Below are positions 25,781 through 33,062 of a stretch of 64,000 bases of DNA, one piece after another. Within the stretch, counting starts at the first letter, position 1; the number at the start of each line of letters is the position of its first letter. Made by a program: the position numbers and the translations under genes. The stretch is taken from positions 39,323 through 103,322 of the forward strand of contig NZ_JTHL01000002.1 in the NCBI RefSeq assembly GCF_000818195.1, written 5' to 3'. The DNA is from Streptomyces sp. 150FB (lineage in GTDB: Bacteria; Actinomycetota; Actinomycetes; Streptomycetales; Streptomycetaceae). The notes beneath the pieces are model-generated. The model ran no database searches, was not told where the DNA came from, and saw only the letters and a list, made by a program, of their open reading frames with translations.

Positions 25781-27421
25781 TCACGAACCGGACATATGAG
25801 CTGCGGTGAGGTCTGCGAGCCGGTAGCCGCGCACGCCCTTCGCCCCCTTGTCCGAGCTGGCCCCGAGGAGCTGGGCGAGCTTCTTCCCGGCCTCTGTCGC
25901 GTTGGTTTCCGTGACGCCGAGCGCGGGGGCCAGTTCCGCCGTGGGCATGAACTCGACGCCTTTTTCCCGCATGAGGTCGATGGCCTTTTTGAGCGGGGAC
26001 TCCGGGGCGGCCTCGATCACCTTCTGCTGCAGGGACGACACTTCATCCACGACATCCCACACGAATTCATCCTCGAAGTTGAATCCGCGAATTAGTGTGG
26101 AACGGCCGTTCGCGAAGAGGACGCCCTGCCCCTTGATGTCCGGGTTGAGCAGCGCGGGGTTGATCGGTGCCACCGTCTCGAAGTACGTGTCTCCGAGGGC
26201 GACCTTGGCAGTCCCCTCTGACGCCACATACATGCACATGCGGTAGAGGAACTGGTCCCGCACCATGACCGGAATGGCATTCTGGGCAGGGCGCTGCGTC
26301 AGCAGGACAGTGGAAATACCGGACTCCAGGCACTTCGCCACCAGCGAGCGGGTCTTTTCCGAGATCCGCCGAGTCGCTTCCTTCCCTTCATTCGATCCGT
26401 CGTTGGCAAAGAAGTCCGCCGCTTCATCCACAATGAAGAAAACCGGGCGGAATTTCGGGGCGGGCTGCCTGTTCCGGATCGCTTCCGACATTTTTTCGTA
26501 GCGCCGTTCAGAGCGGGCGTTCAGTTCATCGACCATGCTCTCGAATACGACTGGCTGATCAGACGCTTCGTAGCGGACGGCGACTTTCGCGAACCTGGTC
26601 AGTCCGCAGAACTTCCCGTCGAGCAAATAAAGGTCGAATTCCCCGTAGGCGATCATCAGGCACGTCATGAGCCCGTTGACCAGCGTGGTCTTGCCCATCT
26701 GCGTCATCCCGCCGACCAGCAGCGACGCCTTGTCGAACGTGGGCACGCCCGCGAGTTCGCCGGTGACGTTGCGCCCGAAGGCGACACCGTCGAACGCCTC
26801 GATCTCCTGCCGGTTCGGCGAGGGGAATGGGCGGGTGAACGGCGGCTCATCAAGGACCAGGAGCCGTGCCCGCCGTTCGTTGTCGCTGCTGCGGTTCAGC
26901 GTCAGGTGCAGACGCGTGACGCCGAAGACGCCGGCCACCTGGCCCAGGCGCCGTTCGATGTCGGCGTAGGTGCGGCCGGGGGGCATCAGGAAGTCGTAGA
27001 CCGTGCCGGTCTTCACCTGCTCGATCGTGACCTCGTCGGCCCGGATCGCCTGGTCCTTGGCGATCGCGCCCGCCGTCACGAGCGCCGACGTCAGCTGCGG
27101 GTGCACCTCAGCGGCCGGAACGGCCGCCTCCAGGCCATCGGCGGCGACTACGGCGGTGGACTCCTGCCTCAGTGCCGAGGGCGTCTCGGTACGGCCGTCC
27201 TTGGCCCACAGGCGCAGGATCCGGGTGCGGATCTGCCAGGCCAGGTAGCCGAGTCCGACCAGGACCCCCACGGTGAGGAGCACCGTGGCCGGCCAGGACA
27301 GGCCGAGCCTGTCCTTGATCGTGGCGAGGATGCCGAAAACGGTGACCAGGCCGCCGATCGCACCGGCGGCCTGCCCGTATACGTCGTCCTTACCGGGGCT
27401 GGCCTGCTTTTTCTTCGCCAC
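25781..27421 (-). CDS. FtsK/SpoIIIE-type DNA translocase, TraB-like transfer protein
   Basis: The protein has about 546 residues. Two N-terminal membrane helices lie in residues 18-36 and 44-64. The motor has Walker A GGMTQMGKTT (237-246) and Walker B FFIVDEAAD (329-336). The C-terminal 60 residues (FMPTAELAPALGVTETNATEAG) form a winged helix in the position of the FtsK gamma or TraB DNA-recognition domain. In Streptomyces, TraB alone moves double-stranded plasmid DNA after binding clt repeats. The GTG start with GGAAGGAGG is preferred. Repeats matching a clt core lie 77-153 bases upstream. It could alternatively be the coupling protein of the secretion system. Confidence 0.85.
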   Translation of the reverse strand: MAKKKQASPGKDDVYGQAAGAIGGLVTVFGILATIKDRLGLSWPATVLLTVGVLVGLGYLAWQIRTRILRLWAKDGRTETPSALRQESTAVVAADGLEAAVPAAEVHPQLTSALVTAGAIAKDQAIRADEVTIEQVKTGTVYDFLMPPGRTYADIERRLGQVAGVFGVTRLHLTLNRSSDNERRARLLVLDEPPFTRPFPSPNRQEIEAFDGVAFGRNVTGELAGVPTFDKASLLVGGMTQMGKTTLVNGLMTCLMIAYGEFDLYLLDGKFCGLTRFAKVAVRYEASDQPVVFESMVDELNARSERRYEKMSEAIRNRQPAPKFRPVFFIVDEAADFFANDGSNEGKEATRRISEKTRSLVAKCLESGISTVLLTQRPAQNAIPVMVRDQFLYRMCMYVASEGTAKVALGDTYFETVAPINPALLNPDIKGQGVLFANGRSTLIRGFNFEDEFVWDVVDEVSSLQQKVIEAAPESPLKKAIDLMREKGVEFMPTAELAPALGVTETNATEAGKKLAQLLGASSDKGAKGVRGYRLADLTAAHMSGS

Positions 27422-27497
27422 ACCCCCTCCTTCCGGGGTCATGACCTGGACGCAGGACTTCAGGTCCGCGCCACGGGTCGATTCGGGTGGTTGTGGT

Positions 27498-27574
27498 GCT
27501 CGCCGGGTCTGCTCCCCGGGTCTGCGACGTGGTGTCGCTCGCCGGGTCACTCACCGGGTCTGCACCGGTCGACT
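27498..27574 (-). repeat. Tandem 13-bp repeats with GACCCGG core, candidate clt transfer site
   Basis: Six units of 12-13 bp lie end to end. Four contain CCGGGTC exactly (27503-27509, 27516-27522, 27542-27548, 27554-27560), which is GACCCGG on the minus strand. The third unit is degenerate and the sixth partial; weaker matches occur at 27473-27479. The established clt site of pSVH1 consists of GACCCGGA repeats bound by TraB. Here they sit between a terminator and the traB-like start. Confidence 0.65.
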
Positions 27575-27601
27575 GCGTGGTGCTGTTCCGGCAGTCGCAG
27601 C

Positions 27602-27636
27602 GAGGGCCAGCCCGCAGGGAATGCGGGCTGGCCCTC
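27602..27636 (-). terminator. Terminator after the Spd-like gene
   Basis: A 15-bp perfect stem (27602-27616 with 27622-27636) has a 5-base loop. It insulates the translocase gene from upstream transcription, so that gene needs a promoter within the repeat region. Confidence 0.8.
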
Positions 27637-27660
27637 ACTGGTGGTGCCGGACGCGTTCGT

Positions 27661-28833
27661 TCAGACCGCCGCGTCTTCGGGCTCGTCCTCGCTGTCCTCG
27701 GAAGCCTCGGACTTGACGGTGCGGGCGGAGCCGGTCTCCTCCTTCGACATGAGTCCGGCCCACACCCGGCGCACCCGCTCCTCGCTGCCGACGAAGCCTG
27801 CCGCGCGGAAGGCGCTCATCGCCTGGCGGTACGACAGCGGCGGGTCGTCGCTGTAGCGAAACTGGCGCAGGACGACCTCCATCTGTCCGTCCGTCAGCTT
27901 CTCGCCGACCTCCGGAACCGGCACACCCGCGACAGCCGCGAGCTCCGCGAGCGTGATAGCCCGTGCCGGGGCACCACCTGGTGTGCCGGATTCCGGCACA
28001 CCAGGCATGCCGAACGGTGTGCCGGAATCCGGCACACCTGTCTCCGATACCCCGCTGACCTGCGCGCCGAGGGCTGAGGGGCCGATGGCGACCGTGCCGG
28101 AACCGGCACGCCCAGGCAGGGCGGCCGTGCCGGGCTTCCACGTCTCGAGAACCGGAAGGGTGATCTCCGTGACGGCGCTGGGCAACGGCTGGTCTGCCAC
28201 CGTCTTCGCCGTGGCCTCCGCCTGCGAATGCAGTTCCTCGGTCATGGACTGTTGTGTCTTGAGTACCGACATCCGGTAGGCCGTCTCTGCTTCGGCCACG
28301 CGCTTCTCCAGGGCGGTCGCGGTCTCGAGCAGCTCGACGCGGTGGGAGGCTTCCGCCTCCATCTCCTCCAGCCGGTCGGCCACCTCCTGCCGCTTGTCGT
28401 CGATGCTCTGCCGGGTCGCGGCGGACACTTTCCGGCCCAGCGACGGCAGCGCGACCCACCAGGCGATCTTGGTGGCGAGGATCGCGACCGGGGTCAGCAC
28501 CATGGCCAGGTCGAACTCGCCAGGCGTGGCCATGATCAGGTGGACGGTCGGGATCGCCGCGTTGACACCCGTGAGAATGAGCCCCGCCCACCGCACCCGC
28601 TGGGCCCGCTGGGCGTTGTTGCCGGCCAGTATTTCCGTCGCCTGGAACACCAGCCACAGAGCGTCCAGAGCGCCGACGGTGGGCACGGCCCACGCCCCGA
28701 ACGCGGGATCGAGGATCCCGTAACTCACGAACACCGACAGAACGGCCACGCCCAGGGTGATTACCCCCAGGGCCGCCAGCACGATCCCCCTCGGGGAGCG
28801 GTAGAGGTCCATCCACTTCTTGTCACTGCTCAC
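27661..28833 (-). CDS. Spd-like membrane protein
   Basis: A 390-residue protein. Four hydrophobic helices lie in residues 15-135 (IVLAALGVITLGVAVLSVFV, AVPTVGALDALWLVFQATE, WAGLILTGVNAAIPTVHLIM, MVLTPVAILATKIAWWVALP). A coiled coil follows (about 150-205), then a Pro/Gly linker with two GVP[DE]SGTP repeats and a C-terminal helical domain of about 90 residues. Streptomyces Spd proteins, which help plasmids spread within mycelium, have this kind of topology. The start has an upstream AAAGGAGAAAG ribosome site. The linker DNA contains long palindromes. Confidence 0.65.
   Translation of the reverse strand: MSSDKKWMDLYRSPRGIVLAALGVITLGVAVLSVFVSYGILDPAFGAWAVPTVGALDALWLVFQATEILAGNNAQRAQRVRWAGLILTGVNAAIPTVHLIMATPGEFDLAMVLTPVAILATKIAWWVALPSLGRKVSAATRQSIDDKRQEVADRLEEMEAEASHRVELLETATALEKRVAEAETAYRMSVLKTQQSMTEELHSQAEATAKTVADQPLPSAVTEITLPVLETWKPGTAALPGRAGSGTVAIGPSALGAQVSGVSETGVPDSGTPFGMPGVPESGTPGGAPARAITLAELAAVAGVPVPEVGEKLTDGQMEVVLRQFRYSDDPPLSYRQAMSAFRAAGFVGSEERVRRVWAGLMSKEETGSARTVKSEASEDSEDEPEDAAV
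27977..28110. repeat. Cluster of three palindromes in the Spd-like gene
   Basis: Site A (27977-28005) has 14-bp arms around one T, with GGTGTGCCGGA as the inner arm. Site B (28016-28038) repeats the inner 11-bp arms around one A. Site C (28093-28110) has arms CGTGCCGG around AA. The centres of A and B are 36 bp apart. They encode the repeated GVPDSGTP/GVPESGTP linker. Confidence 0.8.
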
Positions 28834-28869
28834 GTTCTTTCTCCTTTCTTCTCCGCGGTGCCTGTGGCC

Positions 28870-28941
28870 TCAGCGGGCCAGCAGTACGACGATGACGACA
28901 ATGAGCGGGCTGGCCATGCCGAGCAGGTTGACCAAACGCAT
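28870..28941 (-). CDS. 23-residue membrane peptide
   Basis: An ATG with AGGAAGG seven bases upstream opens a 23-codon frame whose second half is one hydrophobic helix (PLIVVIVVLLAR). It lies 36 bp upstream of the Spd-like gene in the same direction. Size, ribosome site and composition suggest a genuine small membrane protein acting with the Spd-like protein. Confidence 0.6.
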   Translation of the reverse strand: MRLVNLLGMASPLIVVIVVLLAR

Positions 28942-29079
28942 GGGTCTTCCTTCCTTTCTGCGTGGGATGTTGATCCGGCCGGGCGCCAGAGGTGGCGAAC
29001 AGGCGACCACCTTCGAGATGGGCGCCCCCGAGCGGCGCTCCCAGTGGCCTGTGGTTGATCTGTCCGGCTCCCCTGTCGG

Positions 29080-29616
29080 TCAGGGGGCGGGCGGCCCGTA
29101 GCGGCGGGCGTACGCGGCAGCCGCGACCAGCACCTCCCGCACCTCCCGGAGCGTGCGGTCCGGGTGCGTGTCCCAGTCCTGGTAGCGCACCGAAGGCGCC
29201 CCGGTGGACACCAGGAGCAACGAGTTGAGGACGGTGCCGAGCCGGTACAGGACGTCATCCGTACGCGCCGTACGGAACAGAGCCAGGAACAGGTCCTGGG
29301 GCGGAAGAACGACCCGGAAGTTGTGGCCGTGCTTCGCGTCGTAGGCGGCGAACCGCTCCTCGGCGCTCGCGCGGGGCGCCCAACCCTCGGCTTCCAGGTA
29401 CCGGACGGCGGCCTCGGCATGCCGGGCGATCTCCTCGCCCGTCAGCCGGCTGCCGCTCTCTCCCCACCACAGCGCACCGTCCGGGTACACGCGGTGGATC
29501 CGCTCGTGCGCGGCCTCCAGCCACCCGGCCTGCTCCGCCAGATACGCCTCCACCGCGACGACCATCTCCGATGGTCCCTGCTCGGGCGACTCGACGCTGT
29601 TCCGTTCCTGTTCCAC
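29080..29616 (-). CDS. Hypothetical protein, DUF6197-like
   Basis: A 178-residue acidic helical protein. The pattern AEAAVRYLEAEGWAPR, followed by LFRTARTDDVLYRLGTVLNSLL and a final region RTLREVREVLVAAAAYA, resembles DUF6197-type proteins common in Streptomyces. No membrane segment or catalytic motif is visible. Its position upstream of the transfer membrane genes suggests an accessory role. Confidence 0.65.
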   Translation of the reverse strand: MEQERNSVESPEQGPSEMVVAVEAYLAEQAGWLEAAHERIHRVYPDGALWWGESGSRLTGEEIARHAEAAVRYLEAEGWAPRASAEERFAAYDAKHGHNFRVVLPPQDLFLALFRTARTDDVLYRLGTVLNSLLLVSTGAPSVRYQDWDTHPDRTLREVREVLVAAAAYARRYGPPAP

Positions 29617-29662
29617 TATTTCCTCCTGCTTCTTCGTGTCCGATACCCCGGAGCGGGGAGCT

Positions 29663-29720
29663 CCCGGCGTTGTCCGCCGGCCCCGCCCGGAAAGGCACGG
29701 GGGCGACGGACAACGCCGGG
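29663..29720 (-). terminator. Terminator after the small Cys-protein genes
   Basis: A 14-bp perfect stem (29663-29676 with 29707-29720) begins two bases after the stop at 29722. The loop is 30 bases and GC-rich. Confidence 0.75.
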
Positions 29721-29721
29721 G

Positions 29722-29886
29722 TCAGGGCTTGCGGTTGAGGTAGGCGTCTTGTAGCTCGGCGAACTGCTGGTACAGCCGAATCCCGGACGCGCACCGCTGA
29801 TCGAGTTGGCAGGCAGTACACCTGCTGCGGTGGTCGGTCCAGGCGCGGCTGGCGTGCATGTAGTGGGTGTACAAGTCGGTGGTCAC
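29722..29886 (-). CDS. 54-residue Cys microprotein
   Basis: A GTG start opens a frame with the pattern LYTHYMHASRAWTDHRSRCTAC, then DQRCASGIRLYQQFAEL. Three cysteines (C-x2-C-x5-C) occupy the same positions as in the next gene upstream, and both share the ending LQD-x-Y. The two genes are clearly paralogues. Possible zinc or disulfide-stabilised adaptor. Too short for many gene finders. Confidence 0.65.
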   Translation of the reverse strand: MTTDLYTHYMHASRAWTDHRSRCTACQLDQRCASGIRLYQQFAELQDAYLNRKP

Positions 29887-29946
29887 GACGTTCTTCCTTG
29901 CGTCCAGCGGGCTGCGCTGGGGATTGGAGGGGAGGGTCCGAGCTGA

Positions 29947-30132
29947 TCAGGTGAGCGGCGGCCTCCCCTGGCTGGCTTCGTATTCGTCCTGGAGGTCGAA
30001 GAAGAGCTGGTGGATCACCGCGCCGTCCTGACACCACGTGCCGGACTCGCAGGCGGGGGTACAGGCGCGCACGTGGCTGGTCGATTCCTCGAAGGCCTTC
30101 ATGTACCGGATGAAAAGATCACACTTCGTCAC
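29947..30132 (-). CDS. 61-residue Cys microprotein, paralogue of the gene at 29722
   Basis: The pattern FIRYMKAFEESTSHVRACTPAC, then ESGTWCQDGAVIHQLFFDLQDEY, aligns with the neighbouring 54-residue protein through YM, the H-x-R-x-C-T-x-x-C cluster, a third Cys-x-x-G and LQD. Its GTG start overlaps the 3' end of the gene upstream by 14 bases, so translation is coupled. Function unknown. Confidence 0.65.
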   Translation of the reverse strand: MTKCDLFIRYMKAFEESTSHVRACTPACESGTWCQDGAVIHQLFFDLQDEYEASQGRPPLT

Positions 30133-30328
30133 GGATCGTCTTTTCCGATTTGGGGATGGGGTGAACGTCGCGCACGGGGTGGCCTGTGTCCCAGGCTGCG
30201 GTCGCCGCCAGAGCGGCGGCCGTCAGCAGAACGCGGACGCGGGGGTGGCCCAGACCCAGTGCGGCGAGCGCCCGCGCCGCACGGTGCTGTGCGGCGCGGG
30301 CAACTCGTATGCCGGCGGCGGCTGGCAC
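30119..30328 (-). CDS. Small basic protein
   Basis: A possible 69-residue protein from the GTG at 30328, three bases from the preceding stop, to 30119. It has one moderately hydrophobic helix (RVRVLLTAAALAATAAW) flanked by Arg and His. Overlap with the next start supports a real gene, but the composition is close to what a GC-rich shadow would give. Confidence 0.4.
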   Translation of the reverse strand: MPAAAGIRVARAAQHRAARALAALGLGHPRVRVLLTAAALAATAAWDTGHPVRDVHPIPKSEKTIRDEV

Positions 30329-30330
30329 GC

Positions 30331-30459
30331 TCAACGGCAGCCAGCGCAGAGGCCGTTGACGGTCTCCTCGTCTTTCCAGCCCTGGCACATGGCGCACTGG
30401 TAGAGGTGACACAGGCGGTCACACAAACGGGAGAAGGAGATCAGGTCGGCGTGCTTCAT
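30331..30459 (-). CDS. 42-residue zinc-finger-like microprotein
   Basis: An ATGA overlap joins it to the upstream gene. It contains six cysteines, with two C-x2-C pairs (YQCAMCQGW and LCAGCR) at a spacing suited to one zinc ion. The N-terminal half is a helix (ADLISFSRLCDRLCHL). Confidence 0.6.
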   Translation of the reverse strand: MKHADLISFSRLCDRLCHLYQCAMCQGWKDEETVNGLCAGCR

Positions 30460-30782
30460 GACTCGTCTCCCTCGTCGTCCCAGGGGCCGCCCAGCGCCCT
30501 GTCGAGGTCGTCGTCGTTGGTGGTGGGGCCCTCCAGCGGCGGCGGAGTCGAGGCGCTTACGACCCCCCGCCCCGGGGTTCCTGGTGCCATCTCGGCGAGC
30601 GTGCGGCGTGCCCGGCGGCCTGCGGCCGCAGCGCGCAGGTCGCCGTCGGCGACCAGGTGCCGGACCATCTGGTGGAGCCGGTGTGCGGCGGGGCAGGCAT
30701 CGGAGTGCCAGCCCTTGCAGAGGTCGCAGGCGTACTCGGGGTTCACTGCCGTGACGGCCGGCCGGGTGAGGAGGGTGATCAT
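30456..30782 (-). CDS. Hypothetical protein with N-terminal zinc-like motif
   Basis: A 108-residue protein. The start overlaps the previous gene (ATGA) and the end overlaps the next. The N-terminus has C-x2-C...C (YACDLCKGWHSDACPAAHRLHQ), similar to its small neighbours. The C-terminus is acidic and disordered. It belongs to the run of coupled Cys-rich small genes. Confidence 0.6.
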   Translation of the reverse strand: MITLLTRPAVTAVNPEYACDLCKGWHSDACPAAHRLHQMVRHLVADGDLRAAAAGRRARRTLAEMAPGTPGRGVVSASTPPPLEGPTTNDDDLDRALGGPWDDEGDES

Positions 30783-31090
30783 GCGGCCAACCTCCAGTCG
30801 GCGCTCAGGCAGTCCTCGAGGGTCTTGCCCGGCTCGCGCTTCGGCAGCGGCGGCCGGTCTTCCTCATCCTCGGCACGGACCAGAAGGTTGTCCGTTTCGT
30901 CCCGCTCGTAGCCCAGGCCGTCGTCTCCGGCACGGTCCTCCTCCTCCCTCTGAATCTCAGCGGGAGTCGACGCCCGGAGGAGGCGAGGACGCGTGGGCGC
31001 GGGCGGTGTGTCGGTCGGCCGGTCGTGCCGAGGCTCCGGCTCGCCGCTGGTCGTGACCAGCAGCAGGTGACGTGCGATCATCGTTCGCAT
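30779..31090 (-). CDS. Hypothetical acidic protein
   Basis: A 103-residue protein from the ATG at 31090 (AAAGGAAA ribosome site) with a short hydrophobic opening (MRTMIARHLLLVTTSG), a charged middle rich in Glu, Asp and Arg, and a conserved-looking end (PGKTLEDCLSADWRLA). It starts the coupled run 31090-30331. No domain recognised. Confidence 0.55.
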   Translation of the reverse strand: MRTMIARHLLLVTTSGEPEPRHDRPTDTPPAPTRPRLLRASTPAEIQREEEDRAGDDGLGYERDETDNLLVRAEDEEDRPPLPKREPGKTLEDCLSADWRLAA

Positions 31091-31243
31091 CAGGCGGTTT
31101 CCTTTCAGAGGGGTGCCTGTCTGCGGCGTCCGGGAGGTCAAGGTCCCGGGCGCCGCGCTGCGTGGTGGTGCTGGGGCCGGCGGATTCCGGCGCCCGTCAC
31201 CGGCCCCGCGCACGGGGCGCGGTTCCGGCAAGAGGCGTCGGAC

Positions 31244-31792
31244 TCAGCTGGCGAGTGCCGTCTCGCAGATCGGGGTGATGTGGGTCTTGGTGGTGCGGGC
31301 CTTGCTTGCCTCGAGTTCCTCGGCCGTGCGCAGGTCGACGACGACCTGGTCGGCCTCCGCGTGTCGACCGACGACGACCAGGTCGGTGTGGAACGCGTGG
31401 GCAATGGCCGGGTGCGCGCCTTCGACCAGGTGCTCGTAGGTCTCGATGTCGGCGCTGGGCCGGGTGCTGCACTCACCGTGCTCGACATGGAACTCGGTGA
31501 GCGTCCGTGCCGGTTCCGCTTCCCGCATCGGATTGGGTACGTCAGCCAAAGCGCCGTACGGGACTTCCAACTGGCGGTAGTCGGCTCCCTGATCGATCAC
31601 CCGGTCGGCCAGGCCCATGAGGATCGCCCACGCTTGGTCCGGCTCGGGAAGAGCACTGAGCTGCGCGACCTCGAGCCAGACCTCTTGGGTGACGTCGTCG
31701 GTATCGGTGCCAGTCATGCCCAGACCGTCGGCGACGTGGGCGGCGAGACGCTCGGAGTAGCGGGTGTAGAGGTCGACGAGGGTGGTGGACAT
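31244..31792 (-). CDS. Hypothetical protein with sigma-70 region 2-like N-terminus
   Basis: A 182-residue protein. The opening LVDLYTRYSERLAAHVADGLGMTGTDTDDVTQEVWLEVAQL follows the pattern of sigma-70 region 2 (LY..Y...L...V...L.....DDV.QE.W..V). No region 4 is visible; the C-terminal 120 residues look like a different alpha/beta fold. It may be a truncated ECF-like regulator or only a structural resemblance. Hairpins flank the gene. Confidence 0.55.
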   Translation of the reverse strand: MSTTLVDLYTRYSERLAAHVADGLGMTGTDTDDVTQEVWLEVAQLSALPEPDQAWAILMGLADRVIDQGADYRQLEVPYGALADVPNPMREAEPARTLTEFHVEHGECSTRPSADIETYEHLVEGAHPAIAHAFHTDLVVVGRHAEADQVVVDLRTAEELEASKARTTKTHITPICETALAS

Positions 31793-31835
31793 GGCGGGTC
31801 CTTCCGGGTGGAGGTGTCTGAGGGGCTGGCGTACG

Positions 31836-31884
31836 ACGGCCCCGGCCGCCCAACTCGGTGAGCGGGTTGGGCGGCCGGGGCCGT
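31836..31884 (-). terminator. 19-bp-stem terminator
   Basis: A perfect 19-bp stem (31836-31854 with 31866-31884) has an 11-base loop, 22 bases after the stop at 31906. It is the longest stem in the window. Confidence 0.8.
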
Positions 31885-31905
31885 GGTGGTTCGTCAGGGG
31901 TCGGG

Positions 31906-32655
31906 TCAGGTGGTGATCCGCAGCGGCTCCAGGGGAAGCTGGGGGCCGCTGAACTCGGACAGGGATCCCGAAGTCCGCTCCGAGCACCGGTTGTTCGCTT
32001 TTTCGACCGCTTCACCGCCGTGCTTGGCCCACTGGTCCTTGCGCACGGCCGGCCACTGCGCAGCATGCTTCCGCGCGGCACGCCGCTCTTGGCACTCCAG
32101 TTGATCGCGGGCCTCGCGGCGGGCGGGCTCCTCCTGGAGAGCGCGGACGTAGCGGCGGGCGAGGATGCCGCCATCCGTGCAGTGCTGGGCGCCGACGCAC
32201 CGCGTGCATCCCTTGCGGTGGGCGAGGTAGGACTGGCGAGTCGTCTCCAGCGTGGCCTCCGCCTCGATCCGGGAGATCGGAGCGGCCGGGGCCGGGAGCG
32301 GCTTGTAGAACTGCTGGGCTGCGCGCCGGTTGTCCTGCGGCATCGCGTCGCGCAGCAGGCGGTTCTGCCGAGCCTGCCAGCGCCGCACGTCAATGTCGAC
32401 GACCACGAGCTGGTCGCTGCCGAGGCAGACGACGTGCTTCTCGCCGTCCGCGACCTTGTCGGAGGCGCAGTGCTCGCGGATCTTGAGGACTGTGTCGCCC
32501 ATGATGCGGCGCCAGGTGCGGCAGTCGGGGCAGGCGATCGACTTCACTTCGTTCGGACGGACGTTGAAGTCCTCCGGAGCCATGGTGCTGAGCAGCAGGG
32601 GCGCACGGCGGTTGGTGTTCTTGGTCCGGACGCGGCCGGGGCGAATACGGGGCAT
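31906..32655 (-). CDS. Hypothetical plasmid protein, first gene of the minus-strand transfer block
   Basis: A 249-residue basic protein with a good ribosome site (AGGAGG). It has a C-x2-C pair (IACPDCRTWRR), further Cys (EHCASD, CTRCVGAQHC) and a VVDIDVRRWQARQNRL segment. The Cys arrangement suggests one or two zinc sites. The promoter region upstream is shared with the divergent GntR repressor, so this gene is the likely direct target of that repressor. Function not recognised. Confidence 0.65.
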   Translation of the reverse strand: MPRIRPGRVRTKNTNRRAPLLLSTMAPEDFNVRPNEVKSIACPDCRTWRRIMGDTVLKIREHCASDKVADGEKHVVCLGSDQLVVVDIDVRRWQARQNRLLRDAMPQDNRRAAQQFYKPLPAPAAPISRIEAEATLETTRQSYLAHRKGCTRCVGAQHCTDGGILARRYVRALQEEPARREARDQLECQERRAARKHAAQWPAVRKDQWAKHGGEAVEKANNRCSERTSGSLSEFSGPQLPLEPLRITT

Positions 32656-32909
32656 CGAATCCTCCTGACGGGGGGGCGGGTGCGGGTGCTGCCTTCTCTG
32701 CCACACCAGGGCCGGCCTTTCGGCTGGTGGTCCTGGCGGACAGACAGCGCAGCAACGCTGTTCGGAGTGGATCTGTGGTGCTCGATATTCGGTACAGGCG
32801 CCTAGGCCGGGGGAGCTCGGCTCACCCCACTGCCGCCACCTCCGAAGAGGCAGTGACTCCTGCTGTTTTGCGGTGGCACTGAGGGCGTAACCCCCGCTCA
32901 ACGGAGCGT

Positions 32910-33024
32910 TAGGGCTATCGCTATCGCCTAGTAGAGACCATGTTCGGCAGCCGAGTCAATAGCGATAGCTCTATTTGCGTCGATCGGTTGTGCTCGAGAT
33001 CGCTGCCTGATAGAGCTAGCCCTA
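32910..33024. promoter_or_regulatory. Three 14-bp near-palindromic operators in the divergent tra/GntR promoter region
   Basis: TAGGGCTATCGCTA (32910-32923), the inverse-oriented TAGCGATAGCTCTA (32960-32973) and TAGAGCTAGCCCTA (33011-33024) fit the consensus TAGRGCTAKCSCTA. They are 50 and 51 bp apart, about five helical turns, so one protein could bind all on the same face. The last site overlaps a likely -10 box (TAGAAT, 33023-33028) for the GntR gene. Kor-type repressors are known to bind such sites. Confidence 0.7.
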
Positions 33025-33062
33025 GAATCAGATCCCGCGCAGCACTCTGAAAGGTGGCTCCG

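Noticed and set aside
27601..27640. Stem-loop as a possible oriT
   Set aside because: The perfect GC stem directly after a stop codon is better explained as a terminator; no relaxase gene was found.
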